This document shows positions 49,449 through 60,764 of a stretch of 64,000 nucleotides of DNA, piece after piece. Position numbers and translations under genes: made by a program. Every line of letters starts with the position of its first letter. Positions within the stretch are counted from its first letter, which is position 1. Origin of the DNA: Pantoea alfalfae (GTDB lineage Bacteria; Pseudomonadota; Gammaproteobacteria; Enterobacterales; Enterobacteriaceae); the NCBI RefSeq assembly GCF_019880205.1, contig NZ_CP082292.1:558001-622000 (forward strand). The letters are read 5' to 3'. A model generated the notes under the pieces. The model did not search any database, had not been told where the DNA came from, and worked only from the letters and a program-made list of their open reading frames with translations.

Positions 49449-50435
49449 TTACACAGCAGCATGATCGGCAGGGAAGATCACGCCGGTCTGACGCCGGATT
49501 TCGGTCAGCAACGCGGCGGTAATGCGCGAAACCTCAAGCCCCGGATGGTCCACCTGGCGCTGCTCAACCAGCCGGGCAAAAACGGCCGCTTCGTACAGCA
49601 TGGTGTTGATATGTTGCGGCTGGCTCAGCGCCTGCTTTTCCGCGCCCCGCGGCACAAAGGTCAGCTGCTGGCACTCCGATAGCTTTTCAATCACCAGCGC
49701 GCCCGCTTCACCCTGAATCTCGCTGGGCAGGCTGGAATCACTCACCTTCGAATGCAGAATCGTCACGTCGAAATCACCGTAGCTCAGCACCACCACGCCA
49801 TGTGCATCCACGCCGCTCGTCAGCAATGTCGCAGTGGCCTGCACACTATCTGGCTCGCCCCACAGCGTCACCGCCGAGGCCAGACAGTAATACCCGATAT
49901 CCATCACCGAGCCATTCGACCAGCGCGGATCAAAAGTATTGGGGTTCTCGCCGTTGAGATAGCGCGGGTAGCGTGAAGAGTACTGACAGTAATTCAGCAG
50001 CGCTTTTCGCAGTTTACCCACGTCAGGCAGCGCCTGCTGTAGACGCAGGAAATTCGGCAGGCTGGCGGTTTTAAATGCCTCAAACAGCACCACCTGATGC
50101 TCACGAGCGCAGGCGATCATCTTCTCTGCTTCGGCCAGATTTGAGGCCAGCGGTTTTTCGCAAATAACATGCTTGCCGTGCGACATAAACAGCAGCGCCT
50201 GCTGGCAGTGCAGGGCGTTGGGGCTGGCCAGATAGACCGCATCGATCGCCGGGCTGGCGGCCAGGGCGTCCAGTGAGGTAAAGGTCTGTTTGCAGGGATA
50301 ATCGGCGATAAAGGCGTCGGCCTGCTGCTGACTGCGTGAATAGACCGCGCAGAGCTTCATCGCTCCGGTTTCATGAGCGGCATCAATAAACTGGCGTGTA
50401 ATCCAGTTTGTTCCCACAATGGCAAAACGAATCAC
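49449..50435 (-). CDS. ygjR: Gfo/Idh/MocA family oxidoreductase YgjR
   Basis: A 328-residue NAD(P)-dependent oxidoreductase: N-terminal Rossmann motif (FAIVGTNWITRQF), the family lysine in ICEKPLASN, and a C-terminal GFO/IDH/MocA domain. Same length as E. coli YgjR and same place beside alx; substrate unknown. It starts at a GTG (50435) with ggagag upstream; an ATG five bases earlier is out of frame. Confidence 0.92.
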   Translation of the reverse strand: MIRFAIVGTNWITRQFIDAAHETGAMKLCAVYSRSQQQADAFIADYPCKQTFTSLDALAASPAIDAVYLASPNALHCQQALLFMSHGKHVICEKPLASNLAEAEKMIACAREHQVVLFEAFKTASLPNFLRLQQALPDVGKLRKALLNYCQYSSRYPRYLNGENPNTFDPRWSNGSVMDIGYYCLASAVTLWGEPDSVQATATLLTSGVDAHGVVVLSYGDFDVTILHSKVSDSSLPSEIQGEAGALVIEKLSECQQLTFVPRGAEKQALSQPQHINTMLYEAAVFARLVEQRQVDHPGLEVSRITAALLTEIRRQTGVIFPADHAAV

Positions 50436-50581
50436 GTCATCTCTCCGGCAGCGGTAAAGCGGCAGAGTAACATCTCACCGACGCGGTGCAAGCGCGCCGG
50501 GCAGGCAGGGATTGATCCTGCGATCCGCATTCCAATACTATGCGGAAGCAATAATAAACAGGCATCAACCAGGGAGCACAG

Positions 50582-52270
50582 GTGAAAGCAAGTAAGCACG
50601 CATTAAACTGGACCACATTGCTGATTGCCATTCCGGTCGGGTGTGCGGCGTCGCTGGTGACGCTGGCTTTTCGCGGCGTCATTGAACTGATCAACCATCT
50701 GCTGTTTGCGCGCAGTGGCGACATTACCGAATCCCTGCATCTCTGGCCGTGGATCTTCTGGCCGCTGCTGGTGGGCGCGGGCGGCGTGCTGGCGGGCTTT
50801 TTCCTGCGTTATGCGGTTGCCATTGAGCAGCAGCAGACGGTGAAAACGGATTACCTTGAAGTGATCAACGCCCGGCTCGATGCGGTGCCGACCAAAACCT
50901 CGCTGTTCCGCGCCCTGTCGTCGATTGCCAGTATCGGCAGCGGCGCGTCGATCGGTAAAGAGGGGCCGATGGTGCAGCTCTCAGCACTGTGCGGCAGCGC
51001 GATTGGCCGCCTGTTACCGTCCTCGCTTAACCTGAAAAACAGTGACGTCGTGGCGATGGCGGCCGCGGCGGGCCTCTCGTCGGTCTACCATGCGCCGCTG
51101 GCGTCGGCGATTTTCGTCGCGGAGATTGCCTTCGGTATTTCCGCGTTGCAGCGGCTGATCCCGCTTATTATCGCCTCGGCGACGGCGGTGATGACTATGT
51201 GGACGCTGGGCTTCCGCAGCGCGCTCTATCCGCTGGCGGACGCGAATTTCGCTATGGATCTGAGCAGCCTGCTGATGACGGTGGTGATCGGTCTGAGCGC
51301 CGGTCTGGCGGGCTGGATACTGATTAAGTGTATCGCTCGCAGCAAAATGCTGTTCAGCCGGGTCGCCTCGCTGCCCGTGCGTCTGGGCGCGGGCGGATTC
51401 GCCGTAGGCTTACTGGCGCTGATCTCCACCGATATCCTCGGCAACGGCTACGAGGTCATCGTCAAAGTGATGGCGGGTGACTATCTGCTGCCGGGCCTGT
51501 TGCTGCTACTGGTGCTGAAAACCCTCGCCACCAGCCTGTCGGTAGGATCGAACGCGGTCGGCGGACTCTTCACGCCTTCGCTGCTGATTGGCGCACTGCT
51601 TGGCGTCATCATCGCGACGGTGGGTGCGGCGCTGCATCTGCCGCTCGGCAATGTGCTGCTCTATGCCGCCATTGGCATGGCGGCAGTGCTGGCGGCGGTC
51701 AGTCAGGCGCCGTTGATGGCGATGCTGATGGTGCTGGAGATGACGCTCAACAGCAGCCTGTTGTTCCCGCTGATGATCGCTACCGTGCTGGCGTCGATGG
51801 TGGTTTATCGCCTGCAATCAGTCAGTACCTATCCGGTGGTGAGTCATCACTTCAGCCGTTCAGAGGCGAAATATGATTTCGATAATATGCGCATTGCCGA
51901 GTTGATTATTCCCGGCGCGGCGCTGCAGCCGGAAGAGTCGGTAGGGCAGGCGCTGGCGGTCAGCTCGCTTAAGCGTGAACGCTACGTCTATGTCATTAAT
52001 GCCGCAGGCGCTTTCCTCGGCGTGGTCTCAATTCATGAGATTTCGCGCCGGGTGCTGGCGCAGGAGATCACCCTTGATTCACCGGTGCAGTGCGTGATGG
52101 ATCAGGATTTTCCGGTGGTGTTTGAGAATCAGAGTATGCGTGAAGGGTGGGAGGCGTTTGCGGCGGTCACGCTGGAGCGACTGCCGGTGCTTAACAATCC
52201 CCAGGAACGACGCTTTCTGGGCGCGCTGACCAAAACCAGCCTGATTCAGAAAGCACAGGAGTTTCTTTAA
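50582..52270 (+). CDS. ClC-family chloride channel/transporter with CBS domain
   Basis: A 562-residue inner-membrane ClC protein. The filter motif GSGASIGKEGP contains the gating-type Glu127, and GLSSVYHAPLASAIF and GLFTPS follow as in the family. About the last 130 residues form a cytoplasmic CBS pair, making it longer than E. coli ClcB (418). It begins at a GTG after agggag. In acid stress such proteins dissipate charge; whether this one is a channel or exchanger is not decided by what I can see. Its stop overlaps that of ygjP by four bases (convergent). Confidence 0.9.
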   Translation: MKASKHALNWTTLLIAIPVGCAASLVTLAFRGVIELINHLLFARSGDITESLHLWPWIFWPLLVGAGGVLAGFFLRYAVAIEQQQTVKTDYLEVINARLDAVPTKTSLFRALSSIASIGSGASIGKEGPMVQLSALCGSAIGRLLPSSLNLKNSDVVAMAAAAGLSSVYHAPLASAIFVAEIAFGISALQRLIPLIIASATAVMTMWTLGFRSALYPLADANFAMDLSSLLMTVVIGLSAGLAGWILIKCIARSKMLFSRVASLPVRLGAGGFAVGLLALISTDILGNGYEVIVKVMAGDYLLPGLLLLLVLKTLATSLSVGSNAVGGLFTPSLLIGALLGVIIATVGAALHLPLGNVLLYAAIGMAAVLAAVSQAPLMAMLMVLEMTLNSSLLFPLMIATVLASMVVYRLQSVSTYPVVSHHFSRSEAKYDFDNMRIAELIIPGAALQPEESVGQALAVSSLKRERYVYVINAAGAFLGVVSIHEISRRVLAQEITLDSPVQCVMDQDFPVVFENQSMREGWEAFAAVTLERLPVLNNPQERRFLGALTKTSLIQKAQEFL

Positions 52271-52770
52271 GCCGCGTTACCGCGCATCGCCTGATCAGTC
52301 ATCCAGAGCCGCGCATCAAATTCGAGCTGGTGGTAATCCGGCTCCATATGGCAGCAGAGCTGGTAGAACGGCTTATCGTGGTCTTTCTCTTTCAGGTGTG
52401 CCAGTTCATGCACCACGATCATTCGCAGAAACGGCTCTGGCGCAAGGCGGAAAAAGGTCGAGATGCGGATCTCCGCTTTCGCCTTGAGTTTGCCGCCCTG
52501 AATCCGTGAGATGGCCGTATGCAGGCCAAGTGCGTGCTTCATCACCTTAATCCTGTTATCCCACATCACTTTGCTGATGGGTGGCGCGTTGCGCATATAG
52601 CGATTTTTCAGCGCCTGGGTGTAGTCATATAGCGCTTTATCACTCATCACGTCGTGAGTGTCCGGATAACGTTCCTGCAGAAACGCACCTAAGCGCTGGT
52701 GGGTAATCAGCGTCTGAACCTGCTCAAGAAGGGGGGCAGGGTAACCCTGAAGGTAGATCAGTGAGGACAT
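52267..52770 (-). CDS. ygjP: YgjP-like zinc metallopeptidase family protein
   Basis: A 167-residue protein with the zinc motif HELAH (121-125) and a further His131 in the pattern HExxHxxxxxH of the YgjP/WLM-like family. Same length as in E. coli; the substrate is unknown. The start MSSLIYL at 52770 is chosen over an upstream in-frame codon. Divergent from rlmG, convergent with the ClC gene. Confidence 0.92.
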   Translation of the reverse strand: MSSLIYLQGYPAPLLEQVQTLITHQRLGAFLQERYPDTHDVMSDKALYDYTQALKNRYMRNAPPISKVMWDNRIKVMKHALGLHTAISRIQGGKLKAKAEIRISTFFRLAPEPFLRMIVVHELAHLKEKDHDKPFYQLCCHMEPDYHQLEFDARLWMTDQAMRGNAA

Positions 52771-52853
52771 TAGGGATTCCAGGCGAAAGACAGTATACTG
52801 CGCCCCCGTTTTTGGGGCGAAAATCAACCAAAGTGTACCACGCCGGAGAATTC

Positions 52854-53972
52854 ATGAGCCAACTTGAACTGAACGATCGCACACTGATCCTGCATCGCTT
52901 CCCGCAGATGCGTGACGAAAGTCCATTACAAGCCTGGGATGCGGCTGATGAATATCTCTTACAGCAGGCGCTGCCGGCAGGACCGGTGCTGGTCTTCAAC
53001 GACAGTTTCGGGGCATTAACCTGCGCCCTGAATCCACGCACCGTCTGGCATGTCAGCGACTCCTGGCTCAGCCAGCAGGCCGCCCGTCAGAACCTTTCCT
53101 TTAATGGGCTGGATGACAGCGACGTACACTTTGTTGATAGCCTCGCGGAATTGCCGGCGGCTCCGGCGGCAGTGCTGATTAAGGTGCCGAAAACGCTGGC
53201 GCTGCTGGAGCATCAGCTGCGTGCCATTCGCGAAGTGGTCACACCCGATACGGTGATTCTGGCGGCGGCGCGCGCCAAAGAGATCCATAACTCTACCCTT
53301 CAGCTGTTCGAACAGATCATCGGTGAAACCAAAACCTCACTGGCGTGGAAAAAAGCGCGTCTGATTTTCAGCCAGTTCAGCAAGCCTGCACTGCGTGAGG
53401 CGACGCCGACGCTGGTCTGGCCGCTGGATGGCACCTCTTATCAGATCCACAACTATGCCAACGTTTTCTCGCGCTCGTCGCTGGATATCGGCGCACGGCT
53501 GTTCGTGCAGCATCTGCCGGAAAACATTGAAGGTGAGATTGTCGATCTGGGCTGTGGCAACGGCGTGGTAGGGCTGGTGGCGCTGGAGCAGAATCCGCAG
53601 GCCGAAGTGCATTTCCTTGATGAGTCTTATATGGCGGTCGCCTCCAGCCAGCTTAATGTGGAAGTGAACCGTCCTGACGATCTGTCGCGCTGTCAGTTCC
53701 TGGTGAACAACGTGCTGAGCGGCTATCCGTCAGATCGGCTGCACGCGGTGCTGTGTAACCCGCCGTTCCATCAGCAGCACGCGGTCACCGATCATCTGGC
53801 GTGGCAGATGTTCCGCGATGCGAAACGCTGCCTTCAGTATGGCGGTGAGTTGCGTATTGTCGGCAACCGCCACCTTGATTATCACCACAAACTGAAGAAG
53901 CTGTTCGGCAACTGCACGCTGATCGCCTCTAACCAGAAGTTTGTGGTGCTGCGCGCGGTGAAAATGCGCTAG
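52854..53972 (+). CDS. rlmG: 23S rRNA (guanine-1835-N2)-methyltransferase
   Basis: A 372-residue protein of two tandem methyltransferase-like domains, the C-terminal one active: SAM-binding [11 protein letters not shown] and the catalytic NPPFHQ motif. It modifies G1835 of 23S rRNA. The ATG at 52854 with cggaga upstream gives the family start MSQLEL. Its stop directly abuts that of fadH. Confidence 0.95.
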   Translation: MSQLELNDRTLILHRFPQMRDESPLQAWDAADEYLLQQALPAGPVLVFNDSFGALTCALNPRTVWHVSDSWLSQQAARQNLSFNGLDDSDVHFVDSLAELPAAPAAVLIKVPKTLALLEHQLRAIREVVTPDTVILAAARAKEIHNSTLQLFEQIIGETKTSLAWKKARLIFSQFSKPALREATPTLVWPLDGTSYQIHNYANVFSRSSLDIGARLFVQHLPENIEGEIVDLGCGNGVVGLVALEQNPQAEVHFLDESYMAVASSQLNVEVNRPDDLSRCQFLVNNVLSGYPSDRLHAVLCNPPFHQQHAVTDHLAWQMFRDAKRCLQYGGELRIVGNRHLDYHHKLKKLFGNCTLIASNQKFVVLRAVKMR

Positions 53973-56000
<2,028 letters not shown>

Positions 56001-56184
56001 TCACAGTTAAGTGGTCGGATGAGTTCACTCTAGCCACTTCTGCGTTAAAAAAAAGTGAAAGAATGTCAGGGTGTGAGTGAAATCATAAACATCGGTGGGG
56101 AAGTGCTGATGAGCGGGAGCAGGGAGGTTGTGCCTTACGCAGCACAACTATCCGTGGCCTTTAATGTTTCTGACTCTGAAACGC

Positions 56185-56892
56185 TTAGCGCCGTCGGATC
56201 CACGAATAGCGTGAGCGATAGCCGCTGCCATGATGAGTATTAAAGCGGTAGCTTGATCCGCTCTCCGCCATGCAGTAGGTGCAGACGTTCACGTTATCGA
56301 TCTGCGCGACCGGCACACCCGCCTGCACCAGCAAATGCGTTGCCAGCGCAGGCAGATCGAACCAGACGCCCTGCTGGCGGGCAGCAGCCTGTGGACGTTG
56401 CGCCAGCGGATTGACCGGCGGGTTCCGGTGCCAGCGCAGCCCGCTGGCAAACGCCGGGTTCTGCGCAATCTCTGCAAGCTGCGGTTCAGCCAGCTCATAG
56501 CAGCAGGGCCCCATTGCCGGGCCAATCGCCACCACCAGGTCCTGCGGGTTGCAGCCCTGCTCGCCCAGTTTTTCCACGGCGCGGGTCAGCACGCCCGCCA
56601 GTGTTCCCTTAAGTCCGGCATGAACTGCCGCCACGATTCGTTTATTGCGGTCGGCGAACAGCACCGGCAGGCAGTCGGCGGTATAAACCGCCACCGGGCG
56701 TGTTCCGCTACCGATCACGCCATCCGACTCGCAGCTTTTCGGCGGGGTGTTCTCAATGTCGGTGACCACAGTCGCGCTGTGGCGCTGATGTCCCCAGGCG
56801 GCATCGGCGGGAGGCGGCTCACCGGCGGGCTGAAACGCATAATCGAGCCACTCCAGTGAATCGAGCAACGGCGAGCGCGGGATCACGGCCAT
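56185..56892 (-). CDS. YfiH-type multicopper-like protein (purine nucleoside phosphorylase/laccase-domain family)
   Basis: A 235-residue DUF152/YfiH-family protein. The three metal/catalytic residues of the family are visible: His in GHQRHSATVV, Cys in YTADCLPVLF and His in VHAGLKG. Family members have been given both polyphenol-oxidase and purine-nucleoside-phosphorylase activity. It differs clearly from E. coli YfiH and is not next to rluD or clpB here, so it is probably a second, accessory paralogue. C-terminus is rich in Ser, Arg and Tyr (SGYRSRYSWIRRR). Confidence 0.8.
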   Translation of the reverse strand: MAVIPRSPLLDSLEWLDYAFQPAGEPPPADAAWGHQRHSATVVTDIENTPPKSCESDGVIGSGTRPVAVYTADCLPVLFADRNKRIVAAVHAGLKGTLAGVLTRAVEKLGEQGCNPQDLVVAIGPAMGPCCYELAEPQLAEIAQNPAFASGLRWHRNPPVNPLAQRPQAAARQQGVWFDLPALATHLLVQAGVPVAQIDNVNVCTYCMAESGSSYRFNTHHGSGYRSRYSWIRRR

Positions 56893-56995
56893 AAGAATCT
56901 CCTGTTATAACAGCGTGCGTTAGGCTGCCCACAGCTTACGTTAACTGCTACATTTTTGAAGCTTCTCCTCAGACCTTTCTCACCTTAAGGATGAA

Positions 56996-57808
56996 ATGAT
57001 GAAAACCTCCGCAAAACTCGCTGCATCCGGACTGGTCGCGCTGCTGCTGACCGGCTGCGCCTCGTCAACACATCAGACCGCGCAACAGCAGCTCGGGCAG
57101 CAATCGGTGCTGGCGGTAAACTGGTTCCAGCAGTCAGGCGAATATCAGGCACTGACCTGGCAGGCGTTCAATACCGCGCGCATGGCGTTTGATCAGGCAC
57201 CGTCGCTGACCGGCAAACCCAAAGCGGTGATTGTCGATCTGGATGAAACCATGCTGGATAACAGCGCCTACAGTGCATGGCAGGCGAAGAACGGCCAGCC
57301 GTTCAGCAGCAAAACCTGGTCAGCCTGGACGCAGGCGCGTCAGGCGAAAGCAGTGCCGGGTGCGGTCGAGTTCGCGCGTCATGTGACAGAGAAGGGCGGC
57401 ACGCTGTTCTATGTGTCGAACCGCGATCAGAAAGATTACGCCGCCACGGTCGCCAATATGCAGCAGCTCGGCTTCCCGAACGTCAGTGATAAAACGGTAC
57501 GTCTGAATACCGACAGCTCCAACAAGCAGGCGCGTTTCGATGCCATCAAAAACGCGGGTTACAACGTGGTGCTCTATGTCGGCGACAACCTCAACGATTT
57601 TGGTGGGTCGACCTGGCATAAGGGTAATCAGACGCGTCGCGATTTTGTGAGTCTAAATCACCAGCAGTTTGGTACGCAGTTCATCGTTCTGCCGAATCCA
57701 CTTTATGGCGACTGGGAGAGCGGAATGGCGGAAAACTACAATAAACTGACACCGGAGCAGCAGTTGTCGGTGCGGGAATCACGGCTGCAAAGCTGGAACG
57801 GTAAATAA
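56996..57808 (+). CDS. 5'-nucleotidase, lipoprotein e(P4) family (acid phosphatase)
   Basis: A 270-residue lipoprotein with lipobox LTGC (Cys21) and HAD-type acid phosphatase motifs: nucleophile Asp81 in VDLDETMLD, VSNRDQKDY and GDNLNDF. Class C acid phosphatases of this type dephosphorylate nucleotides such as NMN at the outer membrane. Two adjacent ATGs (56996, 56999) are possible starts; aagg upstream suits the second. Stands alone. Confidence 0.92.
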   Translation: MMKTSAKLAASGLVALLLTGCASSTHQTAQQQLGQQSVLAVNWFQQSGEYQALTWQAFNTARMAFDQAPSLTGKPKAVIVDLDETMLDNSAYSAWQAKNGQPFSSKTWSAWTQARQAKAVPGAVEFARHVTEKGGTLFYVSNRDQKDYAATVANMQQLGFPNVSDKTVRLNTDSSNKQARFDAIKNAGYNVVLYVGDNLNDFGGSTWHKGNQTRRDFVSLNHQQFGTQFIVLPNPLYGDWESGMAENYNKLTPEQQLSVRESRLQSWNGK

Positions 57809-58387
57809 TTCGTCAAGAAAAAGAGCCTGCTCGTTCAGGCTCTGTTCAGAACTGGTCCTGATTTACTTACTGCCGTCACTATTCTGCTGCAAATTAAATT
57901 AATCATCTCTTGCTTCATTCTTCTCTTATTACAGGCATATTTAACTGGCTGTCAGCAATTAAGCCGGTGGATTGTGCTAATGGTTAGTTTTTTAATTAAG
58001 AGTATTCCTGGAAAAAAGCCCACCGGTTGGTATGGCAGTGAATATCCCCTCATTTATTAATTGTATTTATTTGTCATCAGTAACTTTAGTTTATTTTTAT
58101 TACTATTTTATCTGTTTGATTTTATTGCCTTAATAAGGCGGTTGATTTATTTGCCCACATTTCTGCTGCTGAATTAAATTTACTTAACCCTGACCTTTAC
58201 TGACTGTTAGTTGACAATAGCGGTATTGTTAAATCGCTGTGAAATATTACGCGTGCATTGAAATTAGTTAGCGTCTATAACCTTTTTCTGTGACTCAGTT
58301 CTTATTAACCTGGCGGCTCACGCTTTATTTGTGAGCCGATACACTTTGTGGTTAGCCAGGATGCGACATCCCGGTAGTAGAGAGAAG
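57809..58387. other. Long AT-rich spacer upstream of the carbonic anhydrase gene
   Basis: About 580 bases with no convincing gene, much richer in A+T than its surroundings. Near 57822-57843 a hairpin AGAGCCTG/CAGGCTCT follows the phosphatase gene; only its minus-strand side has a T run. The 18-base string at 57885-57902 is identical to 591-608 upstream of cpdB. A TTGACA lies near 58212, but no matching -10 was found. Confidence 0.55.
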
Positions 58388-59023
58388 ATGATTGTGACGA
58401 CACTTAAACCCTTATTAGCGAAAAATCGCAGTTGGGCCTTACAGCGCCGCCAGCGTAATCCGGATTATTTTAACAAATTCCTTCATCAGCAAAAGCCACA
58501 CTCACTCTGGATTGGCTGCTCTGATAGTCGCGTTCCGGCAGAAGTCTTAACCGGCTCCCATCCCGGCGAACTCTTTGTGCATCGCAATATCGCCAACATG
58601 GTGATTGAGGACGATGACAATTTACTGAGCGTGCTGCAATACGCACTCTTCTTTCTCGGCGTTAAACGCATTGTATTAAGTGGTCACTATGGCTGCGGCG
58701 GCGTAGAAGCCGCGCAAAATCTGCCGGGCAGTGTGCTGGACGGTCAGGAGAGCGCACTGGCGAGACGCATTCAGACCCTGCGTGATGATATTCAGGCGGG
58801 TCTGACAGACATTCCCCTCTCAGACGCGCCGCCGGGTGAACAGCTCGATCGGCTGGTTGAGGCCAACGTTAAGGCGCAATTCGCCCGGCTGGTGAAATCT
58901 GAACCGGTCCGGCAAATCTGGCAATCGGGCCAGGAACTGGAGGTGTTTGGTTGTGTTTATGACCTGCGCTCCGGCCATCTCAAAGAGCTGATTCATCAAT
59001 CTGCAGAGGAGCCTTCATTATGA
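58388..59023 (+). CDS. Beta-class carbonic anhydrase
   Basis: A cytosolic zinc enzyme interconverting CO2 and bicarbonate, about 211 residues. The zinc ligands Cys44, His100 and Cys103 and the Asp46/Arg48 dyad (CSDSRVPAE, SGHYGCGG) are visible. The ATG at 58388 is annotated; the GTG at 58394 has better spacing from agagaag, and a GTG at 58331 would add an unlikely extension. It overlaps the SulP gene by four bases, so the two form an operon. Confidence 0.93.
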   Translation: MIVTTLKPLLAKNRSWALQRRQRNPDYFNKFLHQQKPHSLWIGCSDSRVPAEVLTGSHPGELFVHRNIANMVIEDDDNLLSVLQYALFFLGVKRIVLSGHYGCGGVEAAQNLPGSVLDGQESALARRIQTLRDDIQAGLTDIPLSDAPPGEQLDRLVEANVKAQFARLVKSEPVRQIWQSGQELEVFGCVYDLRSGHLKELIHQSAEEPSL

Positions 59024-60495
59024 ACCTCGATACCCTGCGTCGCGATATTCCTGCGGGTCTGGTGGTTTTCCTGGTCGCCTTGCCGCTCTGCCTTGGCATC
59101 GCACAGGCCAGCGGATTACCTCCGTTTGCCGGTCTGCTGACCGGTGTGATTGGCGGTCTGGTGGTGACGTCACTAAGCCCATCCCGGTTTGCCGTGAGTG
59201 GCCCGGCGGCGGGGCTTGTCACTATTGTCGTCGCCTCGATGGCTTCACTGGGCAGCTTCTCTGCTTTTCTCACTGCGCTGATTATCGCCGGGGCACTGCA
59301 ATGCCTGTTTGGCCTGCTGCGCGCCGGACGGTTTATTTCGCTGGTGCCGGGTAGTGTCATCAAAGGAATGCTGGCGGCGATTGGCCTGCTGCTGATTATG
59401 CAGCAGATTCCGGTGGCGCTGGGCGCCGCTGGTGATGCAGAGCTGGTGTCACTGGTGACCGGCCAGATGACTTTCTCGCTGCCAGCGATAGCGGTGGCGG
59501 GTGTCGGCCTGGCCATTCTCTGTCTCTGGACGACCGCGCCGGTGAAACGGATCAAAGCGCTCGCCTGGATCCCTGGCCCGCTGATTGCGGTACTGATCGG
59601 CTGTCTGGCGACGGTAGCAGGAGGGCGGCTCTTCCCTGAAATGACGCAGGGGCTGGCGCGCATTTCGTTGCCTGCGTTTGACAGCGTTTCCGCACTGATG
59701 GCTGAACTGGAAACGCCCGACTGGATGGCCTGGCAGAATCCGCAGGTCTGGGTAGTGGCGGTGACTCTGGCACTGGTTGCCAGTCTGGAAACGCTGCTGA
59801 GTCAGGAGGCGCTGAAAAAACTGCGCCCTCAGACGCCCGCGCCGTCGCCCAATAAAGAGATGTTCGCGCAGGGTATCGGTAACCTGGCGGCGGGTTTTCT
59901 TGGGGCGATGCCGATAACGGCAGTGATTGTACGTAGCTCGGTCAACGTCAGTGCGGGCGCGCAGACGAAGCTCTCGATCTTCATTCACGGCGTGCTGCTG
60001 CTGATTTGTGGCATGTGGTTCAGTGAGATGCTGAATGCCATTCCGCTGGCCAGCCTGGCTGCCGTACTGCTCTATACCGGTTATAAGCTGGCGACACCTA
60101 AACTGTTTGTTGAGCAGTTCCGGATGGGCGCACAGCAGTACGTGCCGTTTCTGGCCACCATCGTCGGCATTATCACGCTGGGTATGCTGGTTGGTATTGG
60201 CATCGGTATCGCCACACAAATCCTCTACAGCATCTATAAGAGCCATCGCAACGCGTTGCAGCTTACCCGTTATGATGACCATTACGTGCTGCGCTTCCAG
60301 CAGAACCTGACCTTTATGCACAATCCAAAGTTGCAGGGATTGCTGGATGAGATCCCGGAGAACAGCGTGGTTATCGTCGATAACGACAATGCGGAATATA
60401 TCGATCCGGACGTTAAAGCGGTGCTGAAAGATTTTGGTGATAACGCCGATAAACGCGGCATTCGCCTGAGTCAGTGGCCGGTTGCGGTAAAATAG
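59020..60495 (+). CDS. SulP family anion transporter, probable bicarbonate transporter
   Basis: A 491-residue SulP/SLC26-type protein with about ten to twelve membrane segments and a short STAS-like C-terminal tail (about 405-491). N-terminal DIPAGLVVFLVALPLCLGIA and the SGPAAGLVT segment are typical. Translational coupling to carbonic anhydrase (ATGA overlap) suggests bicarbonate rather than sulfate as substrate, as in other CA-SulP pairs; that is inference from context. Confidence 0.88.
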   Translation: MNLDTLRRDIPAGLVVFLVALPLCLGIAQASGLPPFAGLLTGVIGGLVVTSLSPSRFAVSGPAAGLVTIVVASMASLGSFSAFLTALIIAGALQCLFGLLRAGRFISLVPGSVIKGMLAAIGLLLIMQQIPVALGAAGDAELVSLVTGQMTFSLPAIAVAGVGLAILCLWTTAPVKRIKALAWIPGPLIAVLIGCLATVAGGRLFPEMTQGLARISLPAFDSVSALMAELETPDWMAWQNPQVWVVAVTLALVASLETLLSQEALKKLRPQTPAPSPNKEMFAQGIGNLAAGFLGAMPITAVIVRSSVNVSAGAQTKLSIFIHGVLLLICGMWFSEMLNAIPLASLAAVLLYTGYKLATPKLFVEQFRMGAQQYVPFLATIVGIITLGMLVGIGIGIATQILYSIYKSHRNALQLTRYDDHYVLRFQQNLTFMHNPKLQGLLDEIPENSVVIVDNDNAEYIDPDVKAVLKDFGDNADKRGIRLSQWPVAVK

Positions 60496-60527
60496 CGCTT
60501 AGCGCAACGGTAAAGGGGTTTAAAAGG

Positions 60528-60561
60528 AAAAAATCGGATATCTCGGATATCCGATTTTTTT
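60528..60561 (+). terminator. Terminator of the carbonic anhydrase-SulP operon
   Basis: AAAAAATCGGATATC, loop TCG, GATATCCGATTTTTT: fifteen paired bases with a T7 run. Between it and the next gene (60562-60764) I saw no gene or clear site. Confidence 0.95.
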
Positions 60562-60764
60562 ATTTGCGAGGCATAATAAGTTCCCAATTTCTGCTGTCAT
60601 CGGATGGGGTTAGCCACTGCAGGATAACTTTCCTGAATCATCCCACGAAATGAGGCTTTATCGCCGGATGAGATTGAGGGTATTCAGGATTTAATCATTC
60701 TGACACCACGCGCCTGTTCAGGCTGGCGTGGACAGCCAGCCTCTCTGCGACAAGGTCCGGATGT

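Noticed and set aside
56055..56243. A 62-codon frame upstream of the YfiH-type gene
   Set aside because: No ribosome-binding site, no family likeness, and it overlaps the 3' end of the YfiH-type gene on the opposite strand.
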